From the NCBI GenBank assembly GCA_964397205.1, contig CAYNIT010000002.1:1-58852 (forward strand): a DNA stretch of 58,852 nt, in the 5' to 3' direction. Of the stretch, positions 1-9,100 are shown piece after piece. The notes under the pieces are model-generated. The model saw only the letters and a list, made by a program, of their open reading frames with translations. It was not told the DNA's origin and made no database searches. This DNA comes from Phaeodactylibacter sp964397205 (GTDB lineage Bacteria; Bacteroidota; Bacteroidia; Chitinophagales; Saprospiraceae). The position numbers were made by a program, and so were the translations under genes. Position 1 is the first letter of the stretch. The number at the start of each line of letters is the position of its first letter.

Positions 1-118
1 AACCCGCCTGCTGTGCCAGCGGCCGGCAGGGAGCAAGTTTTTAATCCCAGACGCTGACGGCCTGGACTGTAAGCCTGACATTCATCGTCAGGGGGCAGAA
101 TTCACAAATCTTGCGTTG

Positions 119-677
119 TTAGACTATAAATCCCACCACAATTGCCGTCAGGTCTTCGGAATGGTAATCCAACCGTTTAGCCTTTTTGGCTACTTTCGGG
201 CAATCCTGGAGGATGTAGGCCATGACCTCCCGGTAGCGGTAGTCCCGGCGGTAAGTTTGCTGGTCTTCTGCGATTCCGTAGAACTGGTCGGGGCGTTTGT
301 CCAGTTTTACCAGTCGGCCCTCTGGGACGCGCAGGTAAAAAATCGGTCCTGATGCTTATACAGGCTGAGCTTACCCTTCACAAGCTGCACCATAAACTGA
401 GGAAGGGCGCTCCTTCCTTTTCTCGAGGTGTCCAGGCTCACAAAATGAAGCGGGCCTGATTGGAAGCTTTTTACCTGATCCCCTGAATAAGATTGTCTTT
501 TTGCCTTGCGGTTCTTCTGAAAGACAAGGTGGTTGGCGGTGTCTTTGGGTTGAAATCGATAATGCCGTAGAGCGTATCCATTTCATTGGTCACCAAATGA
601 TCTTGCTGCGCAGCAAGTCGATCGTTATTGAAGAGCCCAAGAGAGAGGCACAGAAACAGTGGGATGAAGTTTTTCAT
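119..677 (-). pseudogene. Frameshifted gene for a small secreted protein
   Basis: The start (MKNFIPLFLC, codon at 677) gives a signal peptide ending near LAAQQ, followed by a segment (MDTLYGIIDFNP) typical in style of exported Bacteroidota proteins of unknown function. The frame ends at 471, but a sensible protein continues in another frame after a run of four G near 480 (QVKSFQSGPLHF...), and again in a third frame after a run of six T near 338 (YLRVPEGRLVKL...), ending at a stop at 119-121. Adding one base in each run restores about 186 residues. The two lesions are either real decay or homopolymer sequencing errors; the sequence cannot tell which. I do not recognise a function. The gene is divergent from the T9SS cargo gene at 921. 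Confidence 0.6.
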
Positions 678-920
678 ACAGCATCTTTTGAAGAAAAGCA
701 ACATAAAGTTGAGTATTGCCATTCAAAAGGGGGAAATAATTGCCGAAGTATAACTATTCAGCATACTGCTAATTTGCCACTTGGTGCAAAATTTTGTATG
801 CTACCTCTCCTTTTCTAGGTGGGCGAGGAAGGGCTCTGGCACAGAAAGCCTACAAATTTTGGGTTGGCAGACTATACCCCCGATGCCGGATAGTTGCCAT
901 AAAATAAAAAACACCGCCGC

Positions 921-2771
921 ATGTGGTTTGTACCTAAAGTATCCGATGTCTTTCGCAGTGTACTAAGCCTGTTTTTGGTAATTGCTCTAACGGCCAACTG
1001 CGCGCAGGCTCAACCCCCGCAGGAAGAATGGCCAAGAGCCGGCCTGAACCTAGAGTGGCAGGAGCTCATGAACTGGAGCCCCGCCGTACCGTTCAACAAC
1101 TTATTCAAAATTGCTGACCCCTTCAGCGGGGCCTCTGCCTACGACTCGCTCGGCTACCCGATCAGCGGGCTGCCGGCAAGCTCGGTCGTCTACATCGGAG
1201 ACAACCTGCCGGTGGGCAATTATACCCTGAAGTGGGATGGCCAAGGCTCCTTCACCCTGACGGCAGGAGAAGACGACTACAACCTCAGCGGCTCCTGCCC
1301 GCCGCAGGGGGTGCCCATTCCCATAACCAACAGCGCTACTTACATTGAGCTGCGTATCAGTGCCACTAACAGCGACGACCACCTGCGCGGTATGCGCTTG
1401 TACCTGCCCGGCTACGATGACGACTCGCCCCATCCGTTCAACGACTGTTTCCTGAGTGCCTTCGAATCGCCCATTGATGTCATCCGGCCTATGTGGTGGG
1501 CCAGGGTGCCCAATTCAGGCATCCAAAGCTGGGCGGAGCGCCCGAAGCAGCAACAGTATTCCTACGGCGGTGATGTAGACGACAACCGGGGCACCGCCTA
1601 CGAGCACATGATAGACATCTGCAACCTGACTGGCTCCGATTTATGGATTGCCGTGCCCGTGATGGCCAACGACGGTTTCGTAACCCAACTGGCCGGGCTG
1701 ATCAAAAACCGCCTGGCAGACTCCCTACATGTCTTCGTGGAATACTCCAATGAATCTCCATGGCACTACTGGTTTGAGTACCACGACAGCGTTGAGCCCG
1801 CCGAGGTAGGCCTGGCCGGTTTTCCGGGAGACGACGGCGACATCTACGCCGGGCACAAGTACGCCGCCCGCGCCTCGGAAGTCCTGCAGCTGTTCGATGA
1901 GGTGTTCGGCAGCGAAAGCAACCGCCTAATCGGAGTGCTGGGCGCACAATTTGGCTGGACAGCCATGCTGGAACAAGAAATTGAGGCCATCGAATGGCTG
2001 GGCAGAATGGAGCTCGTCGATGCCTTTTCGCCCGCCCCCTATGTAGGCGATGCCGCACCGGTCAACGCCCACTGGCCAGATATGGAGGCGGTTTTCGACT
2101 CGCTCGATCACTACGTACAGGGCATTATGGACGGCAGCATCGCGCCCGGCCCCAGCGGAGACAAAGGCGATCCATTCACCGACTTCATAGGCCTGGCCGA
2201 AGCCTACGACAAACAGTTGGTGGCCTACGAGGCGGGCCAGCATTTCACCTCCTGGCAGGCTGGCTTGACAGAAGAGCAAGTCACTGCCCTCAATGTACAC
2301 CCTAGGATGTACGCCTGGTACCAGCACTACATGCAGGGCTGGTTCGGCCACGCGCCCATCACCTCCACCCTGGTGTTTTACACCTCCCACACTCCTTGCC
2401 CCGGCGGCGGCTCCTGCTTTGGGGTCAAAACGGTCTGCGATCAACCGATCGAGGAAGCCCATAAGTACCGGGCTATCGTCGATTGGCTGGACAATAATAC
2501 TGTGGTTCAGAACGAAGCCGCCGCAGAGCCTCTGCCGCAGTTGCTGGTCTTTCCCAATCCCACCGCCAATGGCCAGCTGAACGTGCTAACTGGCGGTCTG
2601 CCGGCCCGAAACATCCGCCTGCTCGATATGAACGGCAGCGTGGTACGGGAAATCCGCTCCCAAGCCAACGCGGGCCTACTGCAGCTGAATGTGGCCGGCT
2701 TAAAAGGCATCTACCTCCTGCTGCTCGATACCGATGCGGGCCTGCTGCGGCGCAAAGTGGTCGTACTGTAG
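921..2771 (+). CDS. Secreted T9SS cargo protein with type A sorting domain, function unknown
   Basis: 616 residues. A signal peptide of about 30 residues ends at CAQAQ. The middle (about 35-510) is a soluble, aromatic- and Asp-rich domain with no clear repeats; segments such as FVEYSNESPWHYW and VAYEAGQHF are reminiscent of glycoside-hydrolase-like barrels, but I cannot assign a family or catalytic pair. The last 80 residues (from LLVFPNPTANG to LLRRKVVVL) form a classic type A T9SS C-terminal domain of the Por secretion tail type (TIGR04183): a FPNP motif, then short beta strands and a basic hydrophobic end. The product should therefore be exported, carried across the outer membrane by T9SS, and released or anchored on the surface. 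ATG at 921 gives a good signal peptide. A carbohydrate-active enzyme is a guess only. Confidence 0.85.
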   Translation: MWFVPKVSDVFRSVLSLFLVIALTANCAQAQPPQEEWPRAGLNLEWQELMNWSPAVPFNNLFKIADPFSGASAYDSLGYPISGLPASSVVYIGDNLPVGNYTLKWDGQGSFTLTAGEDDYNLSGSCPPQGVPIPITNSATYIELRISATNSDDHLRGMRLYLPGYDDDSPHPFNDCFLSAFESPIDVIRPMWWARVPNSGIQSWAERPKQQQYSYGGDVDDNRGTAYEHMIDICNLTGSDLWIAVPVMANDGFVTQLAGLIKNRLADSLHVFVEYSNESPWHYWFEYHDSVEPAEVGLAGFPGDDGDIYAGHKYAARASEVLQLFDEVFGSESNRLIGVLGAQFGWTAMLEQEIEAIEWLGRMELVDAFSPAPYVGDAAPVNAHWPDMEAVFDSLDHYVQGIMDGSIAPGPSGDKGDPFTDFIGLAEAYDKQLVAYEAGQHFTSWQAGLTEEQVTALNVHPRMYAWYQHYMQGWFGHAPITSTLVFYTSHTPCPGGGSCFGVKTVCDQPIEEAHKYRAIVDWLDNNTVVQNEAAAEPLPQLLVFPNPTANGQLNVLTGGLPARNIRLLDMNGSVVREIRSQANAGLLQLNVAGLKGIYLLLLDTDAGLLRRKVVVL

Positions 2772-2842
2772 CTCCCTTGGGCAATTGTACAACAGCTTTG
2801 TGCCCCTTACAGGTAAAAAAGCATGCAAATCCTCAACAGGCC

Positions 2843-2873
2843 TTTACAATCACCAAATAATTATATATTTTTG
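2843..2873 (+). promoter_or_regulatory. Bacteroidota-type promoter for the 2925-6016 unit
   Basis: A perfect -7 box TATTTTTG (TAnnTTTG) lies at 2866-2873. A one-mismatch -33 box TTTA lies at 2843-2846, with a 19-base spacer. The start codon of the lipoprotein gene is about 50 bases downstream. The arrangement matches the primary sigma factor consensus of Bacteroidota; the transcription start itself is inferred. Confidence 0.5.
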
Positions 2874-2924
2874 ACAAGTTCGCATTGATTTTTTAAGAGA
2901 GAGGAGCAAAACTGCTGCCCATAC

Positions 2925-3695
2925 ATGATGCCTGAGAATCCCAAAACACTGCTAAGCTATCTGCTGATGGCTTGCTTACCCGCCCTGCTGCTCCACTGCA
3001 GCGGAACGGAGGCTTCCACTCCAGCTGATTGCGACTGCCCGCTCGACCCATTCCCCACTGAAGAACGGACCGAAGACGTAGAAGCCGCGGTAGACAAAGC
3101 GCCGGAACTAGAGGGCAAGGTAGGAGCTTGGGTGCAACAGGCCGAGATAGCCCTGGAAGGCAAAGCCGGCGGCGGGGCAGACTCCTCCATCTCCAAAATT
3201 AAGACCTACACGGAGAACCGTTTCCAGGGGGCGGAGCGCAAAGTTTTCCTATACCGTATACAAAGGCGATTGTACTGCGCTTACTACCAAGGGCTTTGCC
3301 AAGACAGCAGCCTGGCCGCTGCCCAGCGCCGGAAACTATCGGAGCAAAAACTGTCGGAATTGGAGCAGCGATTGCTGGGGCCTGAGCCCGCTGAGGCGAC
3401 TGATACACAGCAGCCCGCCACCGGAGGTACGCCCGCTGCAAAAGCAGAGGCGAGCACAGCTATCGAGGTAGCTCTGCCCAATCCACCCATGATTTACCAA
3501 GAAGTTTCGATCAAGAACCGCTCGGGAGAAGAAGTATTCCACCGTACCGGGATCAACGAGCGGGCCATCAGTGCTTGCTGCTTCCCGGCCGGGCAATACC
3601 AAATCGAGGCATTTTCCGCTGGGAAAGCCAACCGGCGGACGGGCACCATCGACATACAGGCACCCAATCAATACCAACTGAGATGGCAACAGTGA
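2925..3695 (+). CDS. Lipoprotein of unknown function, first gene of EAD11-linked unit
   Basis: 256 residues. The N-terminus (MMPENPKTLLSYLLMACLPALLLHC) has a hydrophobic stretch ending in a lipobox-like LLHC, predicting a lipidated periplasmic or outer-membrane protein. After a Cys-containing linker (DCDCPLDPFP), residues about 45-145 are charged and helical, with Cys pairs around YCAYYQGLCQ. A Pro/Thr/Ala-rich linker (about 150-180) leads to a small beta-rich C-terminal domain (about 182-256, VSIKNRSGEEVFHRTG...) that looks like a compact beta-sandwich. No family is recognised. It starts a tight run of four genes; its stop overlaps the start of the next gene, which argues for co-translation. 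Confidence 0.75.
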   Translation: MMPENPKTLLSYLLMACLPALLLHCSGTEASTPADCDCPLDPFPTEERTEDVEAAVDKAPELEGKVGAWVQQAEIALEGKAGGGADSSISKIKTYTENRFQGAERKVFLYRIQRRLYCAYYQGLCQDSSLAAAQRRKLSEQKLSELEQRLLGPEPAEATDTQQPATGGTPAAKAEASTAIEVALPNPPMIYQEVSIKNRSGEEVFHRTGINERAISACCFPAGQYQIEAFSAGKANRRTGTIDIQAPNQYQLRWQQ

Positions 3696-4612
3696 TCCGC
3701 TTGCTACTATCTATCACCATCCTATTGCTACGTTGTGCGCAGCCGGCAGCGCAAAGCAATACCCTCAGTATGCCCAAACGGTTTGAAAATTCCGTAGAAG
3801 GAGGTGAGCAACTGGCAACGGACCTGACCCTGGAGTACCGCACTGCCTTTGGCCAGTTGGCCCGGCAGTATGGCCTGGAGCTGCGGCAAAACAGGCAGAA
3901 TGCCGCCTATAGTGTCAGCGGCGCTTTGGTGCGCTCCGCTAATACTTTTCAGCTGTTGGTGGACGTTCACTCCTTTAATGAATTGGTCTTTTCCGAACGG
4001 CTGCGCTTCGATCAGCTTTCGGGTATTTCTTCTTACGAACTTGAACAAAGGGTGAACCGATCAGCCATAGCCATCCTGAAAGAAATCCGCTCCATCTATT
4101 CTGGTTCTGTTTTTGAGGAAATGGAAGATTTGTATAAGCGGTTTGAAAAAAAATGCCGGCGGGCAGAGCAGAGCCTCGACCCGCGGCTCGTCATGGAAGT
4201 GCTGCGCCTGGTTGAAGCCTTCCGGAAGCTGAAGGTGAAAATAGATGCCGAATTCCCTGCCTCAAAGGGCGGCTATCGGACCAACCGCTATGATCAGCAG
4301 ATCGCCCAGCAGGTCAACCGCCTCAGCCGTTTGCTTATCCTGGAAGACATCAATCAGCTGAACCGGCGTTACCGCTTGCACAACGTCAGGGATGAGCTGC
4401 ATTCGGAGATCCGCAACCGGGAGCGGGTGGCCGAACGAGCCCAGAAATTGAAAAAGCTGGCCGAACGGGTAAAAGCCGAAGAAGATGTGGCTTTCGCCAA
4501 AAAAGTGCTGGAAAACGCTTACCGTACCCTGCAGTCGCTGTACCGGGAATTGGGCAACCAACGAAAAGTAAGCCTGTACGAAGAACTATACCTCACCATC
4601 ACAAGCTCATAA
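3683..4612 (+). CDS. Secreted coiled-coil protein of unknown function
   Basis: 309 residues from the ATG at 3683. An upstream in-frame ATG at 3575 would bury the signal peptide and overlap the previous gene by 120 bases, so 3683 is preferred; it overlaps the previous stop codon by 13 bases. The N-terminus (MATVIRLLLSITILLLRCAQPAAQS) is a signal peptide, and the Cys could also be a weak lipobox. Residues about 45-150 look like a small mixed alpha/beta domain. The remainder is strongly charged and helical (EIRNRERVAERAQKLKKL, then AKKVLENAYRTLQ), suggesting a coiled coil or a TPR-like helical end. The family is not recognised. Its position suggests it works with the lipoprotein and the OmpA-like protein in the envelope. 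Confidence 0.75.
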   Translation: MATVIRLLLSITILLLRCAQPAAQSNTLSMPKRFENSVEGGEQLATDLTLEYRTAFGQLARQYGLELRQNRQNAAYSVSGALVRSANTFQLLVDVHSFNELVFSERLRFDQLSGISSYELEQRVNRSAIAILKEIRSIYSGSVFEEMEDLYKRFEKKCRRAEQSLDPRLVMEVLRLVEAFRKLKVKIDAEFPASKGGYRTNRYDQQIAQQVNRLSRLLILEDINQLNRRYRLHNVRDELHSEIRNRERVAERAQKLKKLAERVKAEEDVAFAKKVLENAYRTLQSLYRELGNQRKVSLYEELYLTITSS

Positions 4613-4636
4613 TTTCTTAACTTAAGAGCACGAGTT

Positions 4637-5362
4637 ATGAAAAACATACTAATTTTTACCCTTACCGCTACCTTATGCTTTTCCGCTGCCGCCCAGGAAA
4701 AAGACAGCATCCCTGAGCCCGATCTGGAAAAAGAGTACCTCAGCCTGCGGGAGATTGTAAAAGACAGCCTGCTGAAAGCCTATAGCGAGACGGAAAGCAA
4801 AATAGCGGAGGGCGTCAAGCGGCTGGCCGCCAGCAAGGAAAGCCGCATGACGAGCCTGAGGCGGAAAATCCTGCTAGATGAGCTGTTCATGGAAACTGCG
4901 CGAAACTACAACCGCGAATACCTGGATACCTCCTTCTTCTACGTGTTTGACTATGACCGGGCGGAAGCCAAGCCCTCGGACACGGCTAGGCTGAAAAAAC
5001 AACTGCAAGTAATTGAGGATTACTACGGCTATCTGCTGCAAAGAGTCAAGAAAAGCCATCCCGAAAGCGAACAACTGCCCGCCATCACCATGCGCCTCTC
5101 GGTCATGGGCTTCGCCAGCCCGGAGGGCCCCAAGGCGTATAACCTCAAACTGGCCGAAAGGCGAGCCGAAGCCATACTGAAATTAATCACGCCCCTGCAG
5201 GACAACCCCAATGTGCTGTTTTGCCCCATCGCCCGGGGCGAAGAAGTGCTGGAACGGATGATGCCGCTGACCGACCGCCTCAAGCGGAGCGTAGTGCTGC
5301 GGATGGACTGCGTGGAATTCGAAACGGATGACGTCTGCAAGTGCTACGAATACGAGTTGTAG
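4637..5362 (+). CDS. Exported OmpA-like domain protein
   Basis: 241 residues with a clear signal peptide (MKNILIFTLTATLCFSAAAQ). Residues about 25-95 are charged and helical. From about 98 the pattern follows an OmpA C-terminal-like fold: a first strand (FFYVFDYDRAEAKP), a helix (ARLKKQLQVIEDYYGYLLQ), a second strand with the family-style turn (SVMGFASPEGP), then the helix NLKLAERRAEAI, where OmpA-family proteins have N-x-x-LS-x-x-RA-x-x-V. The OmpA fold binds peptidoglycan in characterised members; here this is inferred from pattern. Four Cys lie in the last 30 residues (MDC, VCKC) and at FCPI. Third gene of the 2925-6016 unit, 24 bases after the previous stop. Confidence 0.75.
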   Translation: MKNILIFTLTATLCFSAAAQEKDSIPEPDLEKEYLSLREIVKDSLLKAYSETESKIAEGVKRLAASKESRMTSLRRKILLDELFMETARNYNREYLDTSFFYVFDYDRAEAKPSDTARLKKQLQVIEDYYGYLLQRVKKSHPESEQLPAITMRLSVMGFASPEGPKAYNLKLAERRAEAILKLITPLQDNPNVLFCPIARGEEVLERMMPLTDRLKRSVVLRMDCVEFETDDVCKCYEYEL

Positions 5363-5374
5363 CAAATAGGTTTT

Positions 5375-6016
5375 ATGGCCAACGATACCATCAAATCCAT
5401 CAACAACTTTATCGCGAGAGGCGACTACGGCTCGGCCCTAGACTATATGACACAGGCAGCGAATAAGCTGCTCAAAGATCGAGACATGCAACAGAAGCTC
5501 CGCCTGTTGCAGGGGCAGGGAGCTAAGCTCGAGCAGGACTACCGCGCCGGCCACATCAAGTACGCCGATTACCAGGCCGGCAGAAGCCGGATTGGCGAGG
5601 CACTGATCCGCTTTCAGGGAGAAATTGAACAGCGGATGGACACCCTAAACCAGGAAGCCCCCGTACGGGATGTGGAAATCGAACTGCTCACCTATACCAA
5701 CGCCTACGCCTGCACCATTAAGGACATAGACATGCTGGCTAAAACCTTCCATTCCAAAATCCCTAATTTGAAGGAAGTGCTGAAAGCCAATCAAGCTATG
5801 TTTGATCAAGTTGATGTGATGTACGACATCCGTTCCATTGAGTTGACCGCTCTGGAAGACGACTTTGCGACCGCCACCGTCCTGCAGCGCACCACCGCCC
5901 GCCGCCCCAATTCAGGCTTCCGCGATAATGATCTTACCGCCAGCCAAACTTACATGAAAGATCAGGGCTTGTGGAAGATCTACGCCCAGGTCATGCAGCA
6001 GGTCAGGTACCTGTAG
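5375..6016 (+). CDS. EAD11 - NTF2-like fusion protein (putative conflict/signalling adaptor)
   Basis: 213 residues with no signal peptide or membrane segment, so cytoplasmic. Residues about 1-90 match the look of effector-associated domain 11: an N-terminal helix pair (IKSINNFIARGDYGSALDYM) followed by LRLLQGQGAKLEQDYRAG, then the hallmark turn KYADYQAGRSRIGEALI. EADs are death-fold-like adaptor domains described in bacterial NTP-dependent conflict systems, where they pair effectors with sensors by homotypic contact. Residues about 95-213 look like an NTF2/SnoaL-like cone fold: starting helices, then strands (IELTALEDDFATATVL) and the terminal LWKIYAQVMQQ, as in 'dG.WKI' of that superfamily. 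It lies 12 bases after the OmpA-like gene. Both domain calls rest on pattern memory, not on a search. Confidence 0.7.
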   Translation: MANDTIKSINNFIARGDYGSALDYMTQAANKLLKDRDMQQKLRLLQGQGAKLEQDYRAGHIKYADYQAGRSRIGEALIRFQGEIEQRMDTLNQEAPVRDVEIELLTYTNAYACTIKDIDMLAKTFHSKIPNLKEVLKANQAMFDQVDVMYDIRSIELTALEDDFATATVLQRTTARRPNSGFRDNDLTASQTYMKDQGLWKIYAQVMQQVRYL

Positions 6017-6102
6017 GAATAGCGGCTACTGCCTTCTCCCAGCCCTTCGGGTGCCATCCTAGTGCTTTTTTTTATATTTACCCCCCTAAACAAGAAGGTT
6101 CC

Positions 6103-9100
6103 ATGACCCGATCCGAGCACCCTGCCGCTACGGGAGTCAACCGTTGGCTCTACATTGGTTTTTCTGCCCTCTGGATGCTGCTCATCCTTGCCACCTATTG
6201 GGCGTTTCACCCTTATTATTCCCTCTCGCTCTCCGAGGGCATCAACTACGACATACTGCTGGTTTTGCTGTTGTTGTGCGGCGGTGCACAGGCCTGGCTG
6301 CAGTTCAGCAAACGGCAGTACAACGGGATCATGGTGTACGGCTTCGTACTGCTGTTGCAAGGGGTGACGGTAGCACTCTACGGCAGCAAGCAAGACCTAT
6401 TCGAAGGCAGTGCGCTGGGAAGCGGCTTGTTTTTCATGGGCTTCAACCTGATGCTGCACGCTGCCCTCTTCGCCATCATTCTGGTGATGTACAGCGCCGG
6501 CGAAATGGTGGTGAAGCGGCTTTCCCCTTGGTACGCCCGGGGCAGTCAGCGCATACTCAGCATCGCAATAGGCACCAGTCTAGTAGGTTTTGCGCTGCTG
6601 CTGCTCGGCCTGGCAGGGCTGCTCTACGGCTGGCTGCTGGCAGCCCTCTTCTTGGCTTTGCTGGCGCTGCGCTGGAAGCCCAGCCTGGATTTCGTGAAAA
6701 CTGCGCTGATCAAGCCCATAAAAAAACGGGAGGAAAACCCCCTCTGGCAAATCCCCATCTACCTGTTGCTCATCAGCATCGCCATCAACGGCATCTACGC
6801 CATAAAGCTCTTTCCCATCGGATTCGACGGGGCGGGCTTGTACATGAACACCACCCACCTCATTTCCGAGTACAACGCCCTGCCGCAGGGCGGGCAAGCC
6901 TTCAATTGGCAAGTTTTCCTCAGCCTAGGAGAATTGCTGTACGGGGAAATGTCGCTCACTATGATGATGGCGCATTTGTCAGGCTTGCTATGCCTCTTTG
7001 CCCTCTACCGACTGGCCAGGCTGTTCCTGCCCCGGCAGATGGCTTGGCTAGCTGGCGCTTTGTTCTACCTCAGCCCGGCGGTCAATTTCCACCTGACGCT
7101 AGATGAGAAAGTCGACCTCGGCTTCCTATTCATCAGCTTATCTACGCTCTTATTGCTGCTGGAGTACCGCCTGCGGTTGAGCGGCAAGAAGCAATTGCCC
7201 CAGGGCCAACCCCTTTTCCAGCTGGCGGGGCGCAGCATTACAGAGCAGCATCTGATCTGGTTGCTAACCGGCTGGCTGGCTGGCTACGCCTTCGGCATCA
7301 AGTACACCGGCATCATGAGCGTATTCGCGCTGCTGTCCTACATGGCTTACCAACGGGCGGGGGCAAAAGCCGGGATGGGGACTTTAGCGCTGCTGCTGTT
7401 TTTGCTCTTCCTGACTGGCGTTTACCAATTCGGGTACTTGGAATTGGGCAATACCCTGCCAATTGCTGTGGCGGGCCTCAGCCTGGCGGCAGCCTTGCCG
7501 CTGTCGTTCTTCGGGTGGCGGGGGAAAAAGGCAGCCCTGCGGAGCTTCGCGCAGAGCGTCGCTCTGCTGGCAGCAGGCGGGTTCCTGGTCTTCTCCCCCT
7601 GGATGGGCAAGCATTTGCTGGAAAATAAGCGATTGGGGCTGAGCGCTCTGGTGGAAGGGAAATCCCCCGAGCCAGTCGTGCGCGTCAACCTGCAGGAAAA
7701 AAAAGGCAAAACGCTGTTTGAGCGCATCAGCCAGAAACTAGAGAAAAGAGGGGTGGAGCTGAGCCCGGAGCAGCAACGCCAGACAAAAGCCATGATACAG
7801 GAGTACCAGCCGCAGATTGATGCCTTCTGGCGGGGAGAGTTGAGCGAAGAAGAGCGGGAAAAGTACATCCGCCAAGTGCGCCGCCGCTTCGAGCGGGAGG
7901 TCCTCACAGCACAGCAGATCGCTCAGGTCGGCCTCAGCGCAGTGACCGGCAGCGGCGGGCCCGGAGTAGGGGAGGCCGCCCTGCTCGAGAGCGGCAAGCG
8001 GGAAGAAGTAAAGCGCTACATCGGGTACGAATCGGGCTTTCCCCTGTACCTCTCGCTGCCCTACGATGCCAGCATGAACACCAATGTCCGCTTCTTGAAA
8101 TACCTGGACATCGGCTTCCTGCTGCTGTTTTTCTTTCCGCTGCTGCTGTTCAACTGGCGGGGCAAATGGTCCCTGGGCAAAAATGCCGGACTGCTGGTCC
8201 TGCTCCTTTTATTTTGGGGCATCTCGGTATTCAGCCTTTATGCCAATGGCACCGCTGCGCCCACCGAGGTAGAGCTGCGCAATGCCATAGAATCCCTGGC
8301 CAATAAACACCATGCGCCCTTCGATGGCATAGTGGAGGGGCTGTTCGGGAGCATACAAACCGCCTTCATAGCGCTGATGCGGCCGCTGCAGAGCCTCTAC
8401 GCCAGCTTGTCGGGCTGGTCTTTCTTCCTCTCCTTGATCGGTGTGTTGGCGCTGAGCGCGCTGGGCTACGGCTTGATACGTGAACGGCTGTCGGGGCTGA
8501 GCCGCAACTTCAAGGCTATGCTGGCATTCGCGCTTTCCTTTGCTTTCTTCTGGCTGCTGCTGGGCAGTGGCATCGCCTGGTACGCTTTTCCTGTATGGGC
8601 TATTCTGAGCATCGTGCTGGTGTACTTCATACACAAGCCGGAGCGCCTGGCCCCGGCGGCGCCAGCCTTCAGCCGGGGGCTGCTGCTTGGCGGAGCAGGC
8701 TTGAGCTTGCTATTGCATACGGTGCTGAACTTCATGAGCACCACGGAAGCGGAATCCAACGCCAGCATGCGGTTTCAAAACGCTTTCGTCAAGTACGCCG
8801 CTACAACCAGTTCGAAGCAGGAGGCACGCTTTGAATTCAATCCGGTTATCATGGAACTGCGCAAAATCATCAATCAGGATGAAGAAAGCCAGGTATACCG
8901 CGTGGGTACCCACTTCAATTACCACATCACCCGCAACGACCAGCGCGTCTACGAAGACAATCAACTCGGGCTGTTTGAAGAATACACCTCCTCGGGCGGC
9001 AACCCCCGGGAATTTCTGAGCTTCCTGAAGCGCAATGGCTTCCGCTACGTGCTTTTCGACCTCAATACGGCGGGTATGGACGAAACCCCCGAGCAATCGC

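Noticed and set aside
5971..6102. Start of the GT-C gene at 5971
   Set aside because: Lies inside the EAD11 gene and the added residues do not resemble a protein; 6103 is preferred.
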